Origin: Sporomusa sphaeroides DSM 2875
GTDB lineage: Bacteria > Bacillota > Negativicutes > Sporomusales > Sporomusaceae
Length of the DNA: 64,000 nucleotides
Assembly: GCF_001941975.2 (NCBI RefSeq)
Contig: NZ_CP146991.1
Span: 2,404,524 to 2,468,523 of the forward strand
Direction: 5' to 3'
Positions 35,732-45,252 of this stretch are shown piece by piece. Position 1 is the first letter of the stretch. Each line of letters begins with the position of its first letter. Both the position numbers and the translations under genes were made by a program. The notes under the pieces were generated by a model. It was not told the DNA's origin and searched no databases. It saw only the letters and a program-made list of their open reading frames with translations.

Positions 35732-36643
35732 TTATACAATATCAGCTTGTTTGTCCTTAGTTGGGGCAGCTTGCGGTTCACTGCTTGTCTGCAGCAAAAT
35801 AACGGCGCCAATTACCAGCAGCCCGCCGCAGGACTGCAGCCAGCCCATAACCTCACCCAGCGTCAGGTAAGCGACACCAGCGGCAATAACAGGTTCGAGG
35901 CAGGCAGTAACTCCCACATTGGTCGGCGATAAAAACCGCATACCGGTAAAATACAGTAAAAAAGGAACTACGGTGGCGAATACGGCAATATACATAAACA
36001 GCCACCAATTGCCGGCATGAATGACTCCTGCTGTCCACGCATCAGGCGACACCAGCCACCAAAACAATGCGGCAAAGAAAAATGAGTAGGTGACCACTGT
36101 CAGCGGATGGTACTGGCGTACCCCCCGTCTCCCGTATATGGTATTAAACGCCATAACCACCGCAGCCATCAGGCCGCTGGCAAGCCCCAGCAGGCTGATG
36201 TTGGTACTGCCTGCGTTAAGCATAATCATGAGTCCGCCCAAAGTGGCCAACCCAACTGCGCTGCCGCGCTGCCAACCCAGTTTTTCCTTTTCAAAAAGCA
36301 CTGCATATACAGCCATCAGTACCGGTGCCAGATATTGCAAGAAAACGGCGGTGGCAACATTCGTAAGGCTGATGGTGTAAAAATAGAAAAATTGTAACAG
36401 CGCCATTCCGGCCGTACCCAGTACGGCAAAATACGCTATTTCCCGGCGCGGAATCACCAGCAGTTGGCGGTTGTAACAGAAAAGCCCGGCTACCATTAAT
36501 AAAAATGCCAGTGTCAGACGAATTTTCACTAACAGGAACGGCGTAATATCCTGATTCATCAGCGCTTTGGCTGCCGAACCGCCAATTCCCCACATACTGG
36601 CAGCTGCAATAACAGCAAGATATCCATATATTTCTTTGCGCAT
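35732..36643 (-). CDS. DMT (EamA) family transporter
   Basis: 303 residues, about ten membrane helices in two EamA repeats. Opening YGYLAVIAAASMWGIGGSAAKAL, repeat-two segment RFLSPTNVGVTACLEPVIAAGVAYLTLGE. Distinct from the DMT protein at 11713. Substrate unknown. AGGGAGAA precedes the start. Confidence 0.88.
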   Translation of the reverse strand: MRKEIYGYLAVIAAASMWGIGGSAAKALMNQDITPFLLVKIRLTLAFLLMVAGLFCYNRQLLVIPRREIAYFAVLGTAGMALLQFFYFYTISLTNVATAVFLQYLAPVLMAVYAVLFEKEKLGWQRGSAVGLATLGGLMIMLNAGSTNISLLGLASGLMAAVVMAFNTIYGRRGVRQYHPLTVVTYSFFFAALFWWLVSPDAWTAGVIHAGNWWLFMYIAVFATVVPFLLYFTGMRFLSPTNVGVTACLEPVIAAGVAYLTLGEVMGWLQSCGGLLVIGAVILLQTSSEPQAAPTKDKQADIV

Positions 36644-36823
36644 AGCATTCTCCCTGGATAAAAGTCCAAAGTAATTATTATTCTACACAAAAAGTAAAAA
36701 TCCTACCCATTATCCCCAGGATATGTCAATGAATATAGGATTTTTTGATCTACTCATGCCGCCTGAGTCATATACATTATAGAAAAACGGTAATGGCAAA
36801 CTGCCACAAAAGGGAGGATAACA

Positions 36824-37918
36824 ATGGCTGAAGGCAAAATCAAGCATGTGTTTCCCGGCGGCAACACCCCCCAAGGCTTTTTCTCTTATTATGACTATGT
36901 AATTCCAATTGACGCTACCAGGATTTTCCTGTTGAAGGGCGGACCCGGAGTCGGCAAATCCACGTTTATGAAAAAAATTGGGCAGGCGATGGTGGACCAG
37001 GGTTTTGACGTCGAACATCACCATTGCTCAAGTGACCCGCATTCCCTGGACGGGCTGGTCATACCGTCGCTCAATACAGCATTAATTGACGGTACTTCTC
37101 CTCATATTGTTGATCCCAAGCATCCCGGTTGTGTTGACGAAATCCTCAATCTCGGCGAATTTTGGGACGAAAGCAAGCTGATCAACAATAAAGCTGAAAT
37201 CGTAAGCTGCACCCGGGAGATCGGCAAACGCTTCCAACGCGCCTACCGCATGCTCAGAGCGGCCAAAGCGGTATATGATGACTGGGAGGCGGCCAACGGC
37301 GAAGCAATGGATTACAAAATAGCCAACCAGAAAACAACTGCCATTATTGAGAAAATATTTGGCGGTGTCACCAGCGTAGGCCAGGGGAAAAACAGGAAGC
37401 TTTTCGCCTCTGCGATCACGCCAATTGGTCCGGTAAATTATATTGATTCTATTAGTGCCGATATCAAGCACCGCTATATTATTACCGGCTTTCCCGGCAC
37501 AGGCAAAGCTACCCTGCTGGCTAAAGCCGCCGATACGGCTATCACTAAGGGGCTTGATATCGAAACCTATTACTGTCCGCTTGACCCGCTAAAAATAGAA
37601 CACATCATCATCCCGGCTCTTGACACGGCTGTGCTGACTTCCACACCGCCGCATAATCTGTCCCTTGATAATACAACACCGGTTATTGACATGAATGAAT
37701 GCCTCAATCCGGTGATTACCAGACAGCTAGACGCGGTCACCGCTTATGACCGGACCGCTTTCTGGGAGTTTTTCGATAAAGCCGGAGCCTATATCAAGGA
37801 AGCAAAGAAACTGCATGATGAGCTTGAGACCTATTATGTGCCTAACATTGCTTTCAGCAGCGTAGATGCCCTTAGGAAAATAACTCTGGCAAGGATAGCA
37901 GGGTTTGCGACAAAATGA
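36824..37918 (+). CDS. Tandem P-loop ATPase-like protein (PRK06851-type)
   Basis: 364 residues with two P-loops: KGGPGVGKSTFMKKIG near residue 40 and GFPGTGKATLLAKAA near 220, the second with Ala in place of Ser/Thr-rich ending. Each is followed by a parallel segment, HHHCSSDPHSLDGLVIPSL and YYCPLDPLKIEHIIIPAL, and then a conserved AL(I/V)D/TAV stretch, so the protein is an internal duplication. It matches a Firmicute family of unknown function known as PRK06851. Expected to be cytoplasmic. It stands alone between the DMT transporter and a strong terminator. Confidence 0.78.
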   Translation: MAEGKIKHVFPGGNTPQGFFSYYDYVIPIDATRIFLLKGGPGVGKSTFMKKIGQAMVDQGFDVEHHHCSSDPHSLDGLVIPSLNTALIDGTSPHIVDPKHPGCVDEILNLGEFWDESKLINNKAEIVSCTREIGKRFQRAYRMLRAAKAVYDDWEAANGEAMDYKIANQKTTAIIEKIFGGVTSVGQGKNRKLFASAITPIGPVNYIDSISADIKHRYIITGFPGTGKATLLAKAADTAITKGLDIETYYCPLDPLKIEHIIIPALDTAVLTSTPPHNLSLDNTTPVIDMNECLNPVITRQLDAVTAYDRTAFWEFFDKAGAYIKEAKKLHDELETYYVPNIAFSSVDALRKITLARIAGFATK

Positions 37919-37944
37919 TTTTTCGCCCGGTATTGTAAAGTTTA

Positions 37945-38008
37945 GACAATAATAAAGAAGCTTGGTGGATGGGCTGATTAGCATCCACTAAGCTTCTTTA
38001 TTATTGTC
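37945..38008. terminator. Long perfect hairpin terminator
   Basis: GACAATAATAAAGAAGCTT-g-GTGGATG (from 37945) pairs with CATCCAC-t-AAGCTTCTTTATTATTGTC (to 38008): 26 paired positions with one mismatch. It ends the tandem P-loop gene. Confidence 0.75.
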
Positions 38009-38086
38009 AGTGTAGTTTTTGTCAATACTATAAGCATGATAAGCATATAACAGTCGTTCCTACCATACATCCGGCAGGTGCAAACA

Positions 38087-39487
38087 TTGAAGATACTGAT
38101 TATATTGGCAATATTGCTGGCACTAATGCTATATTTGCCGGAAATACCAAAAAATGCAGATCCGATTCCGCTCAAACCGAAGCCGGCGGAAATTAAGCCC
38201 CTGGACCCATCTGCCAATTCCATCAGGCTAACCGATAACATCGGCCAAATACCTGAAAGCGCCGATAATGTCAAACCTGCGCCTACTTCTTTTTATCCTG
38301 ACAGCGCCCCGTCCTCTGTCCAGCCGATGCTTACCTGGACAGTAGTTCCAGGCGCAGTTTACTATGAACTGGAATTCCTCGCAGAGCTGCCGAAAAATCC
38401 CAATACTGTTTTTCCAGCGAAGAACCAGCTTCGTTTAGTACGGAAAATTTTTACCAATGGGTATAATGCTGATTTATCCTGGTATAAAGGCAACTGTATT
38501 TACTGGCGCGTTCGCGCTCTTGATCTGCAAGGCAACCCGCTGGGAGTGTTTTCTGACGCGGCCGAAGTCTGGCTTGACCGCAGCCTTGTCCCGGTTACCC
38601 GTCCCCTGACTAATAACCGGATGCCGGCAACACAGCCGGCACCACTTTATCCTGCCTATGCCTGGATTCCGGTGGCAGGTGGTGTAAGTTATGAAGTCGA
38701 GCTTACCAGCCGGCCGCCGGAAAACCCTAATGGCGTTGAACCATCCCGCCATCGCATCTGGAGCAAAATTGTTACCGGCGTTAATGATTGCTATGATGAC
38801 CAGCCCCGCAGAAACTCAGGTAGGTATTACTGGCGGGTTCGCGGGATGGATGCGGCCGGAAATCCGGTGGGCGGCTACTCGGACACAGCCGATTTTACCG
38901 TTGCTGCAACCCGGAGACAATATGCGGCAACCTTTGGTGACAGTATCACGCATGGTGGTGGCGCTATCTCCTATTCTCCGGCCGATTCCGACTATAGCTA
39001 CCAGACATACCTTTATTTTCCCACCGTTAATCTGGGTAAAAGCGGTGATACTGCGGCAACCATGCTGGCGCGGTTTGAGCAGGATGTCCTGCCCTTTAAG
39101 CCAAACTATTTAATTATTCTCGGTGGAACTAACAGTCTGCGCGGCGGTATTCCCGCGACACAGGTAATTTCCGAACTTGCCGCTATTCGCGACAAATGCC
39201 TGCTGCATGGTATCAGGCCGATATTTCTGACTTTGCCGCCCATTAATCCGGAAACCATTGCCCTCATCTTCCAGGAGGAAACAGTACCCGGCTGGCGGGA
39301 AGAGTTTGATGCCGTCAATAGTTTCATCCGTCAACAGCAATACTGTATTGACATTGAACCCTATTTTACCGACAGCAGCCGTAAACTTCCCGAGCATTTG
39401 TCCATCGACGGTCTTCATCCTGATATTGACGGCAAACAGCTAATGGCTCAAATTATCAATGCCCATTGGTCAAGGGTTGTCCGTTAG
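38087..39487 (+). CDS. Membrane-anchored SGNH/GDSL hydrolase with two beta-sandwich repeats
   Basis: 466 residues from TTG at 38087, which has AGGTG six bases ahead; GTG at 38078 would add three residues. An N-terminal hydrophobic helix (LIILAILLALMLYL) is an uncleaved anchor or signal. Two related modules follow (about 65-165 and 180-285), each with an aromatic-rich core and the ending YWRVRALDLQGNPLGVFSD / YWRVRGMDAAGNPVGGYSD, like fibronectin III domains. The C-terminal catalytic domain has FGDSITHGGG (nucleophile Ser), GGTNSLRGG (Asn block) and DGLHPD (Asp-His). Likely an extracytoplasmic esterase acting on cell-surface glycan (inference). Its end overlaps tyrA convergently by 32 bases. 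Confidence 0.85.
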   Translation: MKILIILAILLALMLYLPEIPKNADPIPLKPKPAEIKPLDPSANSIRLTDNIGQIPESADNVKPAPTSFYPDSAPSSVQPMLTWTVVPGAVYYELEFLAELPKNPNTVFPAKNQLRLVRKIFTNGYNADLSWYKGNCIYWRVRALDLQGNPLGVFSDAAEVWLDRSLVPVTRPLTNNRMPATQPAPLYPAYAWIPVAGGVSYEVELTSRPPENPNGVEPSRHRIWSKIVTGVNDCYDDQPRRNSGRYYWRVRGMDAAGNPVGGYSDTADFTVAATRRQYAATFGDSITHGGGAISYSPADSDYSYQTYLYFPTVNLGKSGDTAATMLARFEQDVLPFKPNYLIILGGTNSLRGGIPATQVISELAAIRDKCLLHGIRPIFLTLPPINPETIALIFQEETVPGWREEFDAVNSFIRQQQYCIDIEPYFTDSSRKLPEHLSIDGLHPDIDGKQLMAQIINAHWSRVVR

Positions 39488-40364
39488 CGGCCTCTTCCAA
39501 ACGCAATAGTTCATCACGGCGTTTTTTGGCAGTGGCAAAGAAGGTATGGATGCTTGTCCGGTCTCCCTGGCGGACAGCCGCTGCCACCTGGGTTAATAGC
39601 TGGCCGAATTTGTCCAGGCTGTCGGCAATCGGCCCGGAATTAGTTATGCAGATATCGGCCCACATATCGGCGTTGGAAGAAGCAATCCGTGTGGTATCCC
39701 GAAAACCGCCGCCAGCCAGTTTAATGCTGCTGTCCTGATCGTGAGCATGTTCCAGCAGATTGACCAGAGCCGCCGCCCCAATGTGCGGCACATGACTGAT
39801 AAGTGCGGTACACCAGTCATGCTGGCAAGCCTCCATCACGGTAATTTTGGCTCCTGTCCAGCCAATAACCCGGCGAACTGTGTCAATGGCCTGCGCATCA
39901 CTTGCCGCATCAGGGGTAAGGATATACCACTTATCACAAAACAGCGTTTCGTCGGCAGCCTCTATACCGCTTTTCTCACGCCCGGCCATTGGGTGTCCCG
40001 GCACATAATGCACGCCTTCAGGCAATACTGCCGTTATTTGCTCGATTAAATAGCCTTTCGTACTGCCGGTATCTGTCAGGATAGCGCCTTTTTTTATATA
40101 AGGTGCTATTTCATTTACCAGTGAAGCCACTTGCAGCACCGGTGTACATAAAAAGATTATGTCGGCGTTTATCACACCTGCCTTAAAATCGGTAGTAACT
40201 ATATCGGCAGCACCACTCTGCCGCGCTTTGACAAGTGACAGTTCATTGGTATCCATACCAGTAATCTCTATTTTGCCGCCTCTGGCAGCCTTTAAGGCCA
40301 AACCGAGCGAACCACCGATCAGTCCCATGCCGATAATTGCAATCCGCTCAGCAGGCGAAGTCAT
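39456..40364 (-). CDS. tyrA: Prephenate dehydrogenase
   Basis: Oxidative decarboxylation of prephenate to 4-hydroxyphenylpyruvate for tyrosine. 302 residues: NAD-binding [17 protein letters not shown] at residue 8, [11 protein letters not shown] near 125, the catalytic-region [11 protein letters not shown] near 188 and [14 protein letters not shown] near 220. There is no C-terminal ACT domain, so feedback control by tyrosine would rely on other means, here the Tyr T-box upstream of aroF. Starts by ATGA overlap with aroF. Confidence 0.94.
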   Translation of the reverse strand: MTSPAERIAIIGMGLIGGSLGLALKAARGGKIEITGMDTNELSLVKARQSGAADIVTTDFKAGVINADIIFLCTPVLQVASLVNEIAPYIKKGAILTDTGSTKGYLIEQITAVLPEGVHYVPGHPMAGREKSGIEAADETLFCDKWYILTPDAASDAQAIDTVRRVIGWTGAKITVMEACQHDWCTALISHVPHIGAAALVNLLEHAHDQDSSIKLAGGGFRDTTRIASSNADMWADICITNSGPIADSLDKFGQLLTQVAAAVRQGDRTSIHTFFATAKKRRDELLRLEEAANGQPLTNGH

Positions 40365-41377
40365 GCCATTCTCCTGTCTACTGCTCTGGCAACGGCTGCC
40401 ACTTCACTCATTAAGGCCTGGTAATTGGCAGGAGTCAGTGACTGATTGCCGTCAGATAACGCTTCGGCCGGGTTGGGATGAACTTCAATCATCAGTCCGT
40501 CTGCTCCGCCGGCGACGGCCGCTTTAGCCATGGGACGCACTAATTTCCACAAACCGGTTCCATGACTGGGATCAACAATAACCGGCAAATGACTCAAGTT
40601 CTTGAGCGCGGCCACAGCACTTAAATCCAGTGTATTACGGGTATATTCTTCGAAGGTCCTGATACCACGCTCACAGAACATAACGTTGAAATTGCCTTCA
40701 CTCATAATATATTCGGCGGCGTGCAGCCATTCATTGATGGTAGCCGCTATCCCGCGTTTTAACAGTACAGGCATGCCGCTTTTGCCTACCGCCTTTAAGA
40801 GTTGGAAGTTTTGCATATTGCGCGCACCGATTTGCAACACATCGGCATAGGCGCCGACTACCGGTACGGATTCAATATCAACAACCTCGGTAACAATTTT
40901 CAGCCCGTGCAAGCTTCTGGCCTCAGCCAGCATCTCCAGTCCCTTTTCTTCAAGTCCCTGGAAAGAGTAAGGCGAAGTCCGCGGCTTGTAAGCGCCGCCC
41001 CGCAGAAATTGGGCGCCCGCTTCTTTGACAATCCTTGCCGATTCCAGTAATTGTTCCCGGCTTTCAACAGCACAAGGTCCGGCCATGACAACAATATGGG
41101 GACCACCCACCAGCACGCCGCCAACATCAATAACTGTGTCTTCATTTTTAAACTCCCGGCTGACCAGTTTGTAGCCGGCGGTAACCGATATTGCCTTTTC
41201 CACCCCGGCCATAGCCTCGAGCGGCAACTGAACCATGAGTTTTTTCTCGCCAATTAAACCAATAATGGTACGAAGTTTACCTTCCGACAAATGGACTTTT
41301 AAGCCGGCTGCGGTTACCCGGGCAATCACATTGTCAATTTCTGTCTGGGTAGCTGTAGGATTCATTACAATAATCAT
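40361..41377 (-). CDS. aroF: 3-deoxy-7-phosphoheptulonate synthase (Tyr T-box controlled)
   Basis: First enzyme of the shikimate pathway. 338 residues: an N-terminal ferredoxin-like regulatory domain (about 1-70, [18 protein letters not shown]) as in Thermotoga DAHP synthase, then the type I-beta barrel with [15 protein letters not shown] near 97, [16 protein letters not shown] near 125, [19 protein letters not shown] near 205 and [11 protein letters not shown] near 265. No chorismate mutase fusion. Start at 41377 behind GGAGGCGA. It forms an operon with tyrA under a tyrosine T-box. A paralogue is at 52805. Confidence 0.94.
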   Translation of the reverse strand: MIIVMNPTATQTEIDNVIARVTAAGLKVHLSEGKLRTIIGLIGEKKLMVQLPLEAMAGVEKAISVTAGYKLVSREFKNEDTVIDVGGVLVGGPHIVVMAGPCAVESREQLLESARIVKEAGAQFLRGGAYKPRTSPYSFQGLEEKGLEMLAEARSLHGLKIVTEVVDIESVPVVGAYADVLQIGARNMQNFQLLKAVGKSGMPVLLKRGIAATINEWLHAAEYIMSEGNFNVMFCERGIRTFEEYTRNTLDLSAVAALKNLSHLPVIVDPSHGTGLWKLVRPMAKAAVAGGADGLMIEVHPNPAEALSDGNQSLTPANYQALMSEVAAVARAVDRRMA

Positions 41378-41399
41378 GTCTATCGCCTCCATAAAAATA

Positions 41400-41676
41400 T
41401 AAAAAGTCCCATCCCCTATACAGGGACGAGACTTTACTCGCGGTACCACCCTGCTTGCTTAAATAAATAGCAAGCCACTCTTTCAGGTACAGGAATTCCG
41501 ATACCCTAGCCTATGATAACGGTGGCCTCCGGCGCAGTCTACTTGTATTCCGTTCGACCTGCTGCTCACGGGTGTATTTCAATATGCACGCCTACCGGGT
41601 CACACCACCCCCCGGCTCTCTGATAATAGCGCAGCTAATTTACTTATCCCGTTCATTGCATTTGAATATGCTGTTG
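41400..41676 (-). promoter_or_regulatory. T-box leader, tyrosine specifier
   Basis: Minus-strand leader with stem I (AGAGAGCCGGGGGGTGG region), specifier context TGAAA-TAC-ACC with the Tyr codon TAC at 41576-41574, T-box core AGGGTGGTACCGCG (about 41452-41440), and terminator AGTCTCGTCCC/GGGGATGGGACT plus TTTTT (41434-41400). Uncharged tRNA-Tyr should allow read-through into aroF-tyrA. Confidence 0.9.
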
Positions 41677-41682
41677 CTGATG

Positions 41683-41711
41683 AATATAGCAGATAAATTA
41701 CGTGTTGTCAA
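41683..41711 (-). promoter_or_regulatory. Promoter of the aroF-tyrA T-box transcript
   Basis: TTGACA (41711-41706), 17-base spacer, TATATT (41688-41683) on the minus strand; the start is expected near 41676. Confidence 0.75.
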
Positions 41712-41726
41712 TAGGATACTGTTAAG

Positions 41727-42041
41727 TTATTTTTTACGGAATGTTAGATTGTACCATTCTGTTCCCTGCTCAGGCTGCTGTTTCCAGCCTGCCTGCTGCA
41801 GTTCCTGCACCAGGTCTTCAAGTGCTTTTCTATGACGTTTGTTTTTTTCATCAGGCGTAAAAGAAGTTGATATTATTTCAAAATTCGCCGATCTCTTAAT
41901 AATAGTATTGGTATTGCTGTTATTTATTATCCGTTCATCACTAACAAGCCGTGCTTGAAATTCACCAATATCTCGTGGAAATATCCCCCAGCGCTCACCG
42001 GTGGTTTGGTAGATAATCTCACAAACAAGCACTCGCTTCAC
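41727..42041 (-). CDS. Hypothetical protein
   Basis: 104 residues from a GTG behind GGAGAGTAG. Soluble and charged; the first 75 residues look like a small alpha/beta fold (RVLVCEIIYQTTGERWGIF, FEIISTSFTPDEKN) and the last 30 form a helix ending in a strand (ALEDLVQELQQAGWKQQ, WYNLTF). The helix-strand ending with a Trp-rich comparison segment resembles DUF-type proteins with a tail for per-protein homodimer contacts, but I do not recognise a family. Its start lies 79 bases after the TSCPD gene. Confidence 0.6.
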   Translation of the reverse strand: MKRVLVCEIIYQTTGERWGIFPRDIGEFQARLVSDERIINNSNTNTIIKRSANFEIISTSFTPDEKNKRHRKALEDLVQELQQAGWKQQPEQGTEWYNLTFRKK

Positions 42042-42120
42042 CTGCTACTCTCCTAGTTTTATCCGATGACTTAGCTTCAGATGAGCTTAAAACCCCACCT
42101 GAAGCTAAGTCTACTTTATT

Positions 42121-42366
42121 TTACTTGCCATTCAGCGCTTCCAAGGCCTTGGCAAACTGATCCGGGCAGGAGGTTTGCTTGTCGCCGCAAGTTATTCCTT
42201 TGAGCTTACCGATTACCTCCTCGGCCTTCATCCCCACAGCCAGCCGGCTGACTCCGGCCAGATTTCCCGGACAGCCTGACTGAAATTCCACTTTTTTTAT
42301 AATGCCATCTTCGACCACAAATTCAATCTTTTTTGCACATACACCACTTGTCGTATAAGTAGTCAT
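42121..42366 (-). CDS. TSCPD domain protein (TIGR03905 type)
   Basis: 81 residues: TTYTTSGVCAKKIEFVVEDGIIKKVEFQSGCPGNL then CGDKQTSCPDQFAKAL. The TSCPD motif near the C-terminus and conserved cysteines at SGVCAK, SGCPGN and TCGDK mark this family. A related domain occurs at the end of some B12-dependent ribonucleotide reductases; the stand-alone form has no assigned function. Start at 42366 has AAGGGATTGG upstream. It lies 24 bases downstream of the pyrophosphatase gene. Confidence 0.85.
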   Translation of the reverse strand: MTTYTTSGVCAKKIEFVVEDGIIKKVEFQSGCPGNLAGVSRLAVGMKAEEVIGKLKGITCGDKQTSCPDQFAKALEALNGK

Positions 42367-42389
42367 GTATCCCAATCCCTTCTGCTTAT

Positions 42390-44030
42390 CTAGTTATACA
42401 TATCCCGGCGGACGGCATCAATCAGCGGCGGTACTACCTGTTTTTTGCGTGACATAACACCAGGCAGAAACCAGGTGCCGTCAGAGCGTCCTTCGCCAAA
42501 TGCAGCTGCTATGAGACCTGACGGCTGACCATAATGCAAGAGATACGTAGCCTCGCTCAATATACCGGTAACCAATAATATGGCCATACTATACTGCCCT
42601 TTTTCGCAGATTTCCTGCAGCGCGGCATTCAGTTGCTTTTGCTGCTTTAACACTGCTTCGGGGTCCATGACAGATATTTGACTAATCACAACATGATATT
42701 CACCAATCTGAAATTCTTTCAGATCGGTAGTTACAATATCGCTCGGACTTAGCTTATCTATAACCGAACCGGCTTGCAGCATGCCCATCCCAAATTCCTG
42801 AATGTCAAGACCGGTAATCTGTGCAAGTTTTTGGGCCGTATCGCGGTCTTTTGCCGTTGTAGTCGGCGATTTAAACAATACGGTATCTGAGATGATGGCT
42901 GCCAGCAGCAGCCCTGCGCTTTGCCGGGATATATCGATATTTCTATGCCAGTGCATATTGGCTACAATGGTAGCGGTAGAGCCTACCGGCTCATGTCTGA
43001 TAAAAATAGGTTCACTGGTTTCCAGTCCACCCAGCCTGTGATGATCCACAATCTCAACAATTTTAGCTTCTTCAATTCCATCAACGGCTTGCGAACGCTC
43101 GTTATGGTCCACCAGAATCACCTGGTCACGCTCAGGCACTATCAGCCGGTCACGGTCAATAAGTCCTACCACTTTACCGTTTTGAACTACCGGATAGTTG
43201 CGGTAGCCGGTACGAATAATGACATTTTTCAGGTCGGCTACCATATCGTCCGGTTTAAAGGACGTAACCTTGGTTTTCATAACTTTTCCCACCGGAATGC
43301 TCTGGTTGATCAGCCGGGCACAGGTATAGGTATCATAAGGGGTACGGAAGATATATGTCCCGGCTTTTATGGCAGCAGCTTCCACCTCAGGCTCTATTTC
43401 ATAATCGCCGGTTATGATCAGACAAGCTACTCCCACTTCAATACAGCTTAGCTGAGCATTGGTACGATTGCCGACAATAACAATATCACCCGGTTTAATC
43501 ACTTTAGCCATAGTTTGAGTATGGGAAGCGGCAATTTTTACATGGCCCTGAATGGACTTGGACAAATCACCGCCACATAATAAAGTACCATTGAGACATC
43601 CAAGGATTCCGGCATAGTCGACCCCGGTTTCCCGCAAATCCTGCATCCCGAGCTCACTAACATAGCGTTCAGCTAAATCTCCGACAGTGACAATGCCCAC
43701 CAAACTACCGTCATCTTCCACAACCGGAATTGATTTTACATTATACTGCGTAATAAGCTGCCCCAGCTTTCGCAGCGTATTCCTGGGATGAATGGTAACC
43801 AGCTTTTCATGCATTACATCTTTGGCCCGGGGATACAGATCAAGCAGGAGCTGCGGTGGCTGTATGCCAAAAAAATCTAAAACATATTTGGTTTCGGCAT
43901 TGATTTTTCCGGCACGTACAGGAACTGCCTGCTCGCCCAATGCATTCTTAAGCTGTGCATAAGCAATGGCCGAGCAAATGGAATCAGTGTCCGGATTACG
44001 GTGGCCTATTACATATATTGGCTTTGACAA
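42390..44030 (-). CDS. Manganese-dependent inorganic pyrophosphatase with CBS and DRTGG domains
   Basis: Family II pyrophosphatase regulated by nucleotides. 546 residues from a TTG at 44030, seven bases after AGGAG. The DHH catalytic domain opens GHRNPDTDSICSAIAYA, is interrupted by a CBS pair (RNTLRKLGQLITQYNVKSIPVVEDDGSLVGIVTVGDLAE) with an inserted DRTGG domain, and resumes with VDHNERSQAVDG, EIVDHHRLGG. DHHA2 follows. Members with this insert bind AMP/ADP and adenosine polyphosphates. It follows phoU directly, suggesting a phosphate-metabolism pair. Confidence 0.9.
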   Translation of the reverse strand: MSKPIYVIGHRNPDTDSICSAIAYAQLKNALGEQAVPVRAGKINAETKYVLDFFGIQPPQLLLDLYPRAKDVMHEKLVTIHPRNTLRKLGQLITQYNVKSIPVVEDDGSLVGIVTVGDLAERYVSELGMQDLRETGVDYAGILGCLNGTLLCGGDLSKSIQGHVKIAASHTQTMAKVIKPGDIVIVGNRTNAQLSCIEVGVACLIITGDYEIEPEVEAAAIKAGTYIFRTPYDTYTCARLINQSIPVGKVMKTKVTSFKPDDMVADLKNVIIRTGYRNYPVVQNGKVVGLIDRDRLIVPERDQVILVDHNERSQAVDGIEEAKIVEIVDHHRLGGLETSEPIFIRHEPVGSTATIVANMHWHRNIDISRQSAGLLLAAIISDTVLFKSPTTTAKDRDTAQKLAQITGLDIQEFGMGMLQAGSVIDKLSPSDIVTTDLKEFQIGEYHVVISQISVMDPEAVLKQQKQLNAALQEICEKGQYSMAILLVTGILSEATYLLHYGQPSGLIAAAFGEGRSDGTWFLPGVMSRKKQVVPPLIDAVRRDMYN

Positions 44031-44041
44031 ACCATTCACTC

Positions 44042-44713
44042 CTATGACTTTTTATCTTTCACGTTAAAGCCGGTAGCAATGTAAAATACCCCTTCGGCAA
44101 TATTTGTCGCCCGGTCGGCCACCCTTTCAATATAGCGAATGGCTACATTATACTCAAGTACGGCTTCCTGATTTTGCGGATTAGTCATCGCAATGGCTAA
44201 AATATCTTTAATCAACGCCTTATTTAGCTTATTTACTTCAGCATCCCGCTCTCTTACCTGGGTAGCTAACTCGGCATCATTCAATGCATAGGCCCTGATG
44301 GCGTCAGCAAGCATGGCTGCTGCCAGCTCACCAAGTTTGGTAACTCCGTCTGTTACCGGAGCAAGCGAGGCCAAATCCAGTTTGGGAAATTTTTTTTGGA
44401 CTATTTTTGCAATATTGTTTGCATAATCGGCTACCCGTTCAACCTCATTGGCAATTTTTATCGTTGATACCAGAAAACGCAAATCGGCAGCAGCCGGTTG
44501 CTGGGTGGCAATTGTGGTAATGCATTTGTCATCAATGGCTTTATACATAGCATCAACTTCTTTTTCATACTGCCGTGAAAGTTGCGCTTGCTCAACATTA
44601 TTCAAGGCAAAGGAGCTGACTGCCGTCATTACCGATAAGACGGTTTTTTCGCCCATCTTCGTTATATCCTCACGAATATCGGCAAGCACTTGTAAATAAT
44701 TAGCTCTTAACAA
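44042..44713 (-). CDS. phoU: Phosphate signalling protein PhoU
   Basis: 223 residues, all alpha, two PhoU three-helix repeats. Metal-binding-type motifs: KEVDAMYKAIDDKCITTIATQQPAA and LRFLVSTIKIANEVERVADYANNIAKI near residue 75-100, then VREREAEVNKLNKA-like (RERDAEVNKLNKALIKDI) and YIERVADRATNIAEGVFYI near 195. TTG start behind AAAGGAG. PhoU usually accompanies pst genes; here it precedes a pyrophosphatase instead, and no pst genes are in the window. Confidence 0.9.
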   Translation of the reverse strand: MLRANYLQVLADIREDITKMGEKTVLSVMTAVSSFALNNVEQAQLSRQYEKEVDAMYKAIDDKCITTIATQQPAAADLRFLVSTIKIANEVERVADYANNIAKIVQKKFPKLDLASLAPVTDGVTKLGELAAAMLADAIRAYALNDAELATQVRERDAEVNKLNKALIKDILAIAMTNPQNQEAVLEYNVAIRYIERVADRATNIAEGVFYIATGFNVKDKKS

Positions 44714-44763
44714 ACAATCATCTCCTTTGGTATTTTCTGAGCGGGTTGGCTGTTAGGCAGGCA

Positions 44764-45252
44764 TTAGGGTCTGGCACATTCGCCTGCTTCCCCTTTCATG
44801 ATTGAGAGCCCATGCTCCAGAGCCGGCAGTACGGCTTCCAAACATTCCCGCACGCCTTTGGGGCTACCGGGCAAATTAATAATCAGTGTCCGCCCGCGCA
44901 AGCCGGACACAGCTCGTGAGAGCATAGCCCGTGAGGTTTTTTCCAGCGATTTGGCTCGCATAACTTCCGGAATACCCGGTACCTGCCTGTCAATTACAGC
45001 TAAGGTGGCCTCCGGTGTCACATCACGCGGACCAAGGCCGGTGCCGCCGGTGGTAAGGATCAGGTCCAGCTTACGGTCGTCAGCCATTTGAATCATCGCC
45101 TCACTGAGGGCTGACTGCTCATCAGGAACAATTAGATAATGTTTAACCTCACCGAGCTCAGCCAGCACCTCGGCAATCGCCTTGCCGCTCAGATCCTCCC
45201 GTTCACCACGCGCGCCTTTGTCACTGGCGGTAATAATGCCAATACTAAACAT
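44764..45252 (-). CDS. Molybdopterin adenylyltransferase (MogA/MoaB family)
   Basis: 162 residues, opening FSIGIITASDKGARGEREDLSG, with LILTTGGTGLGPRDVTPEA near residue 70 and INLPGSPKGVRECLEAVLP near 125. Adenylylates molybdopterin before metal insertion. Start at 45252 sits 7 bases after GAGGTG and overlaps the MOSC gene's stop by 8 bases. Last gene of a moaC-MOSC-mog operon. Confidence 0.9.
   Translation of the reverse strand: MFSIGIITASDKGARGEREDLSGKAIAEVLAELGEVKHYLIVPDEQSALSEAMIQMADDRKLDLILTTGGTGLGPRDVTPEATLAVIDRQVPGIPEVMRAKSLEKTSRAMLSRAVSGLRGRTLIINLPGSPKGVRECLEAVLPALEHGLSIMKGEAGECARP

Noticed and set aside
36695-36750. AAATCCTA/TAGGATTT inverted repeat between the DMT transporter and the tandem P-loop gene
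   Set aside because: The loop is over 25 bases and it lies between divergent gene starts, so it is not a convincing terminator or operator.
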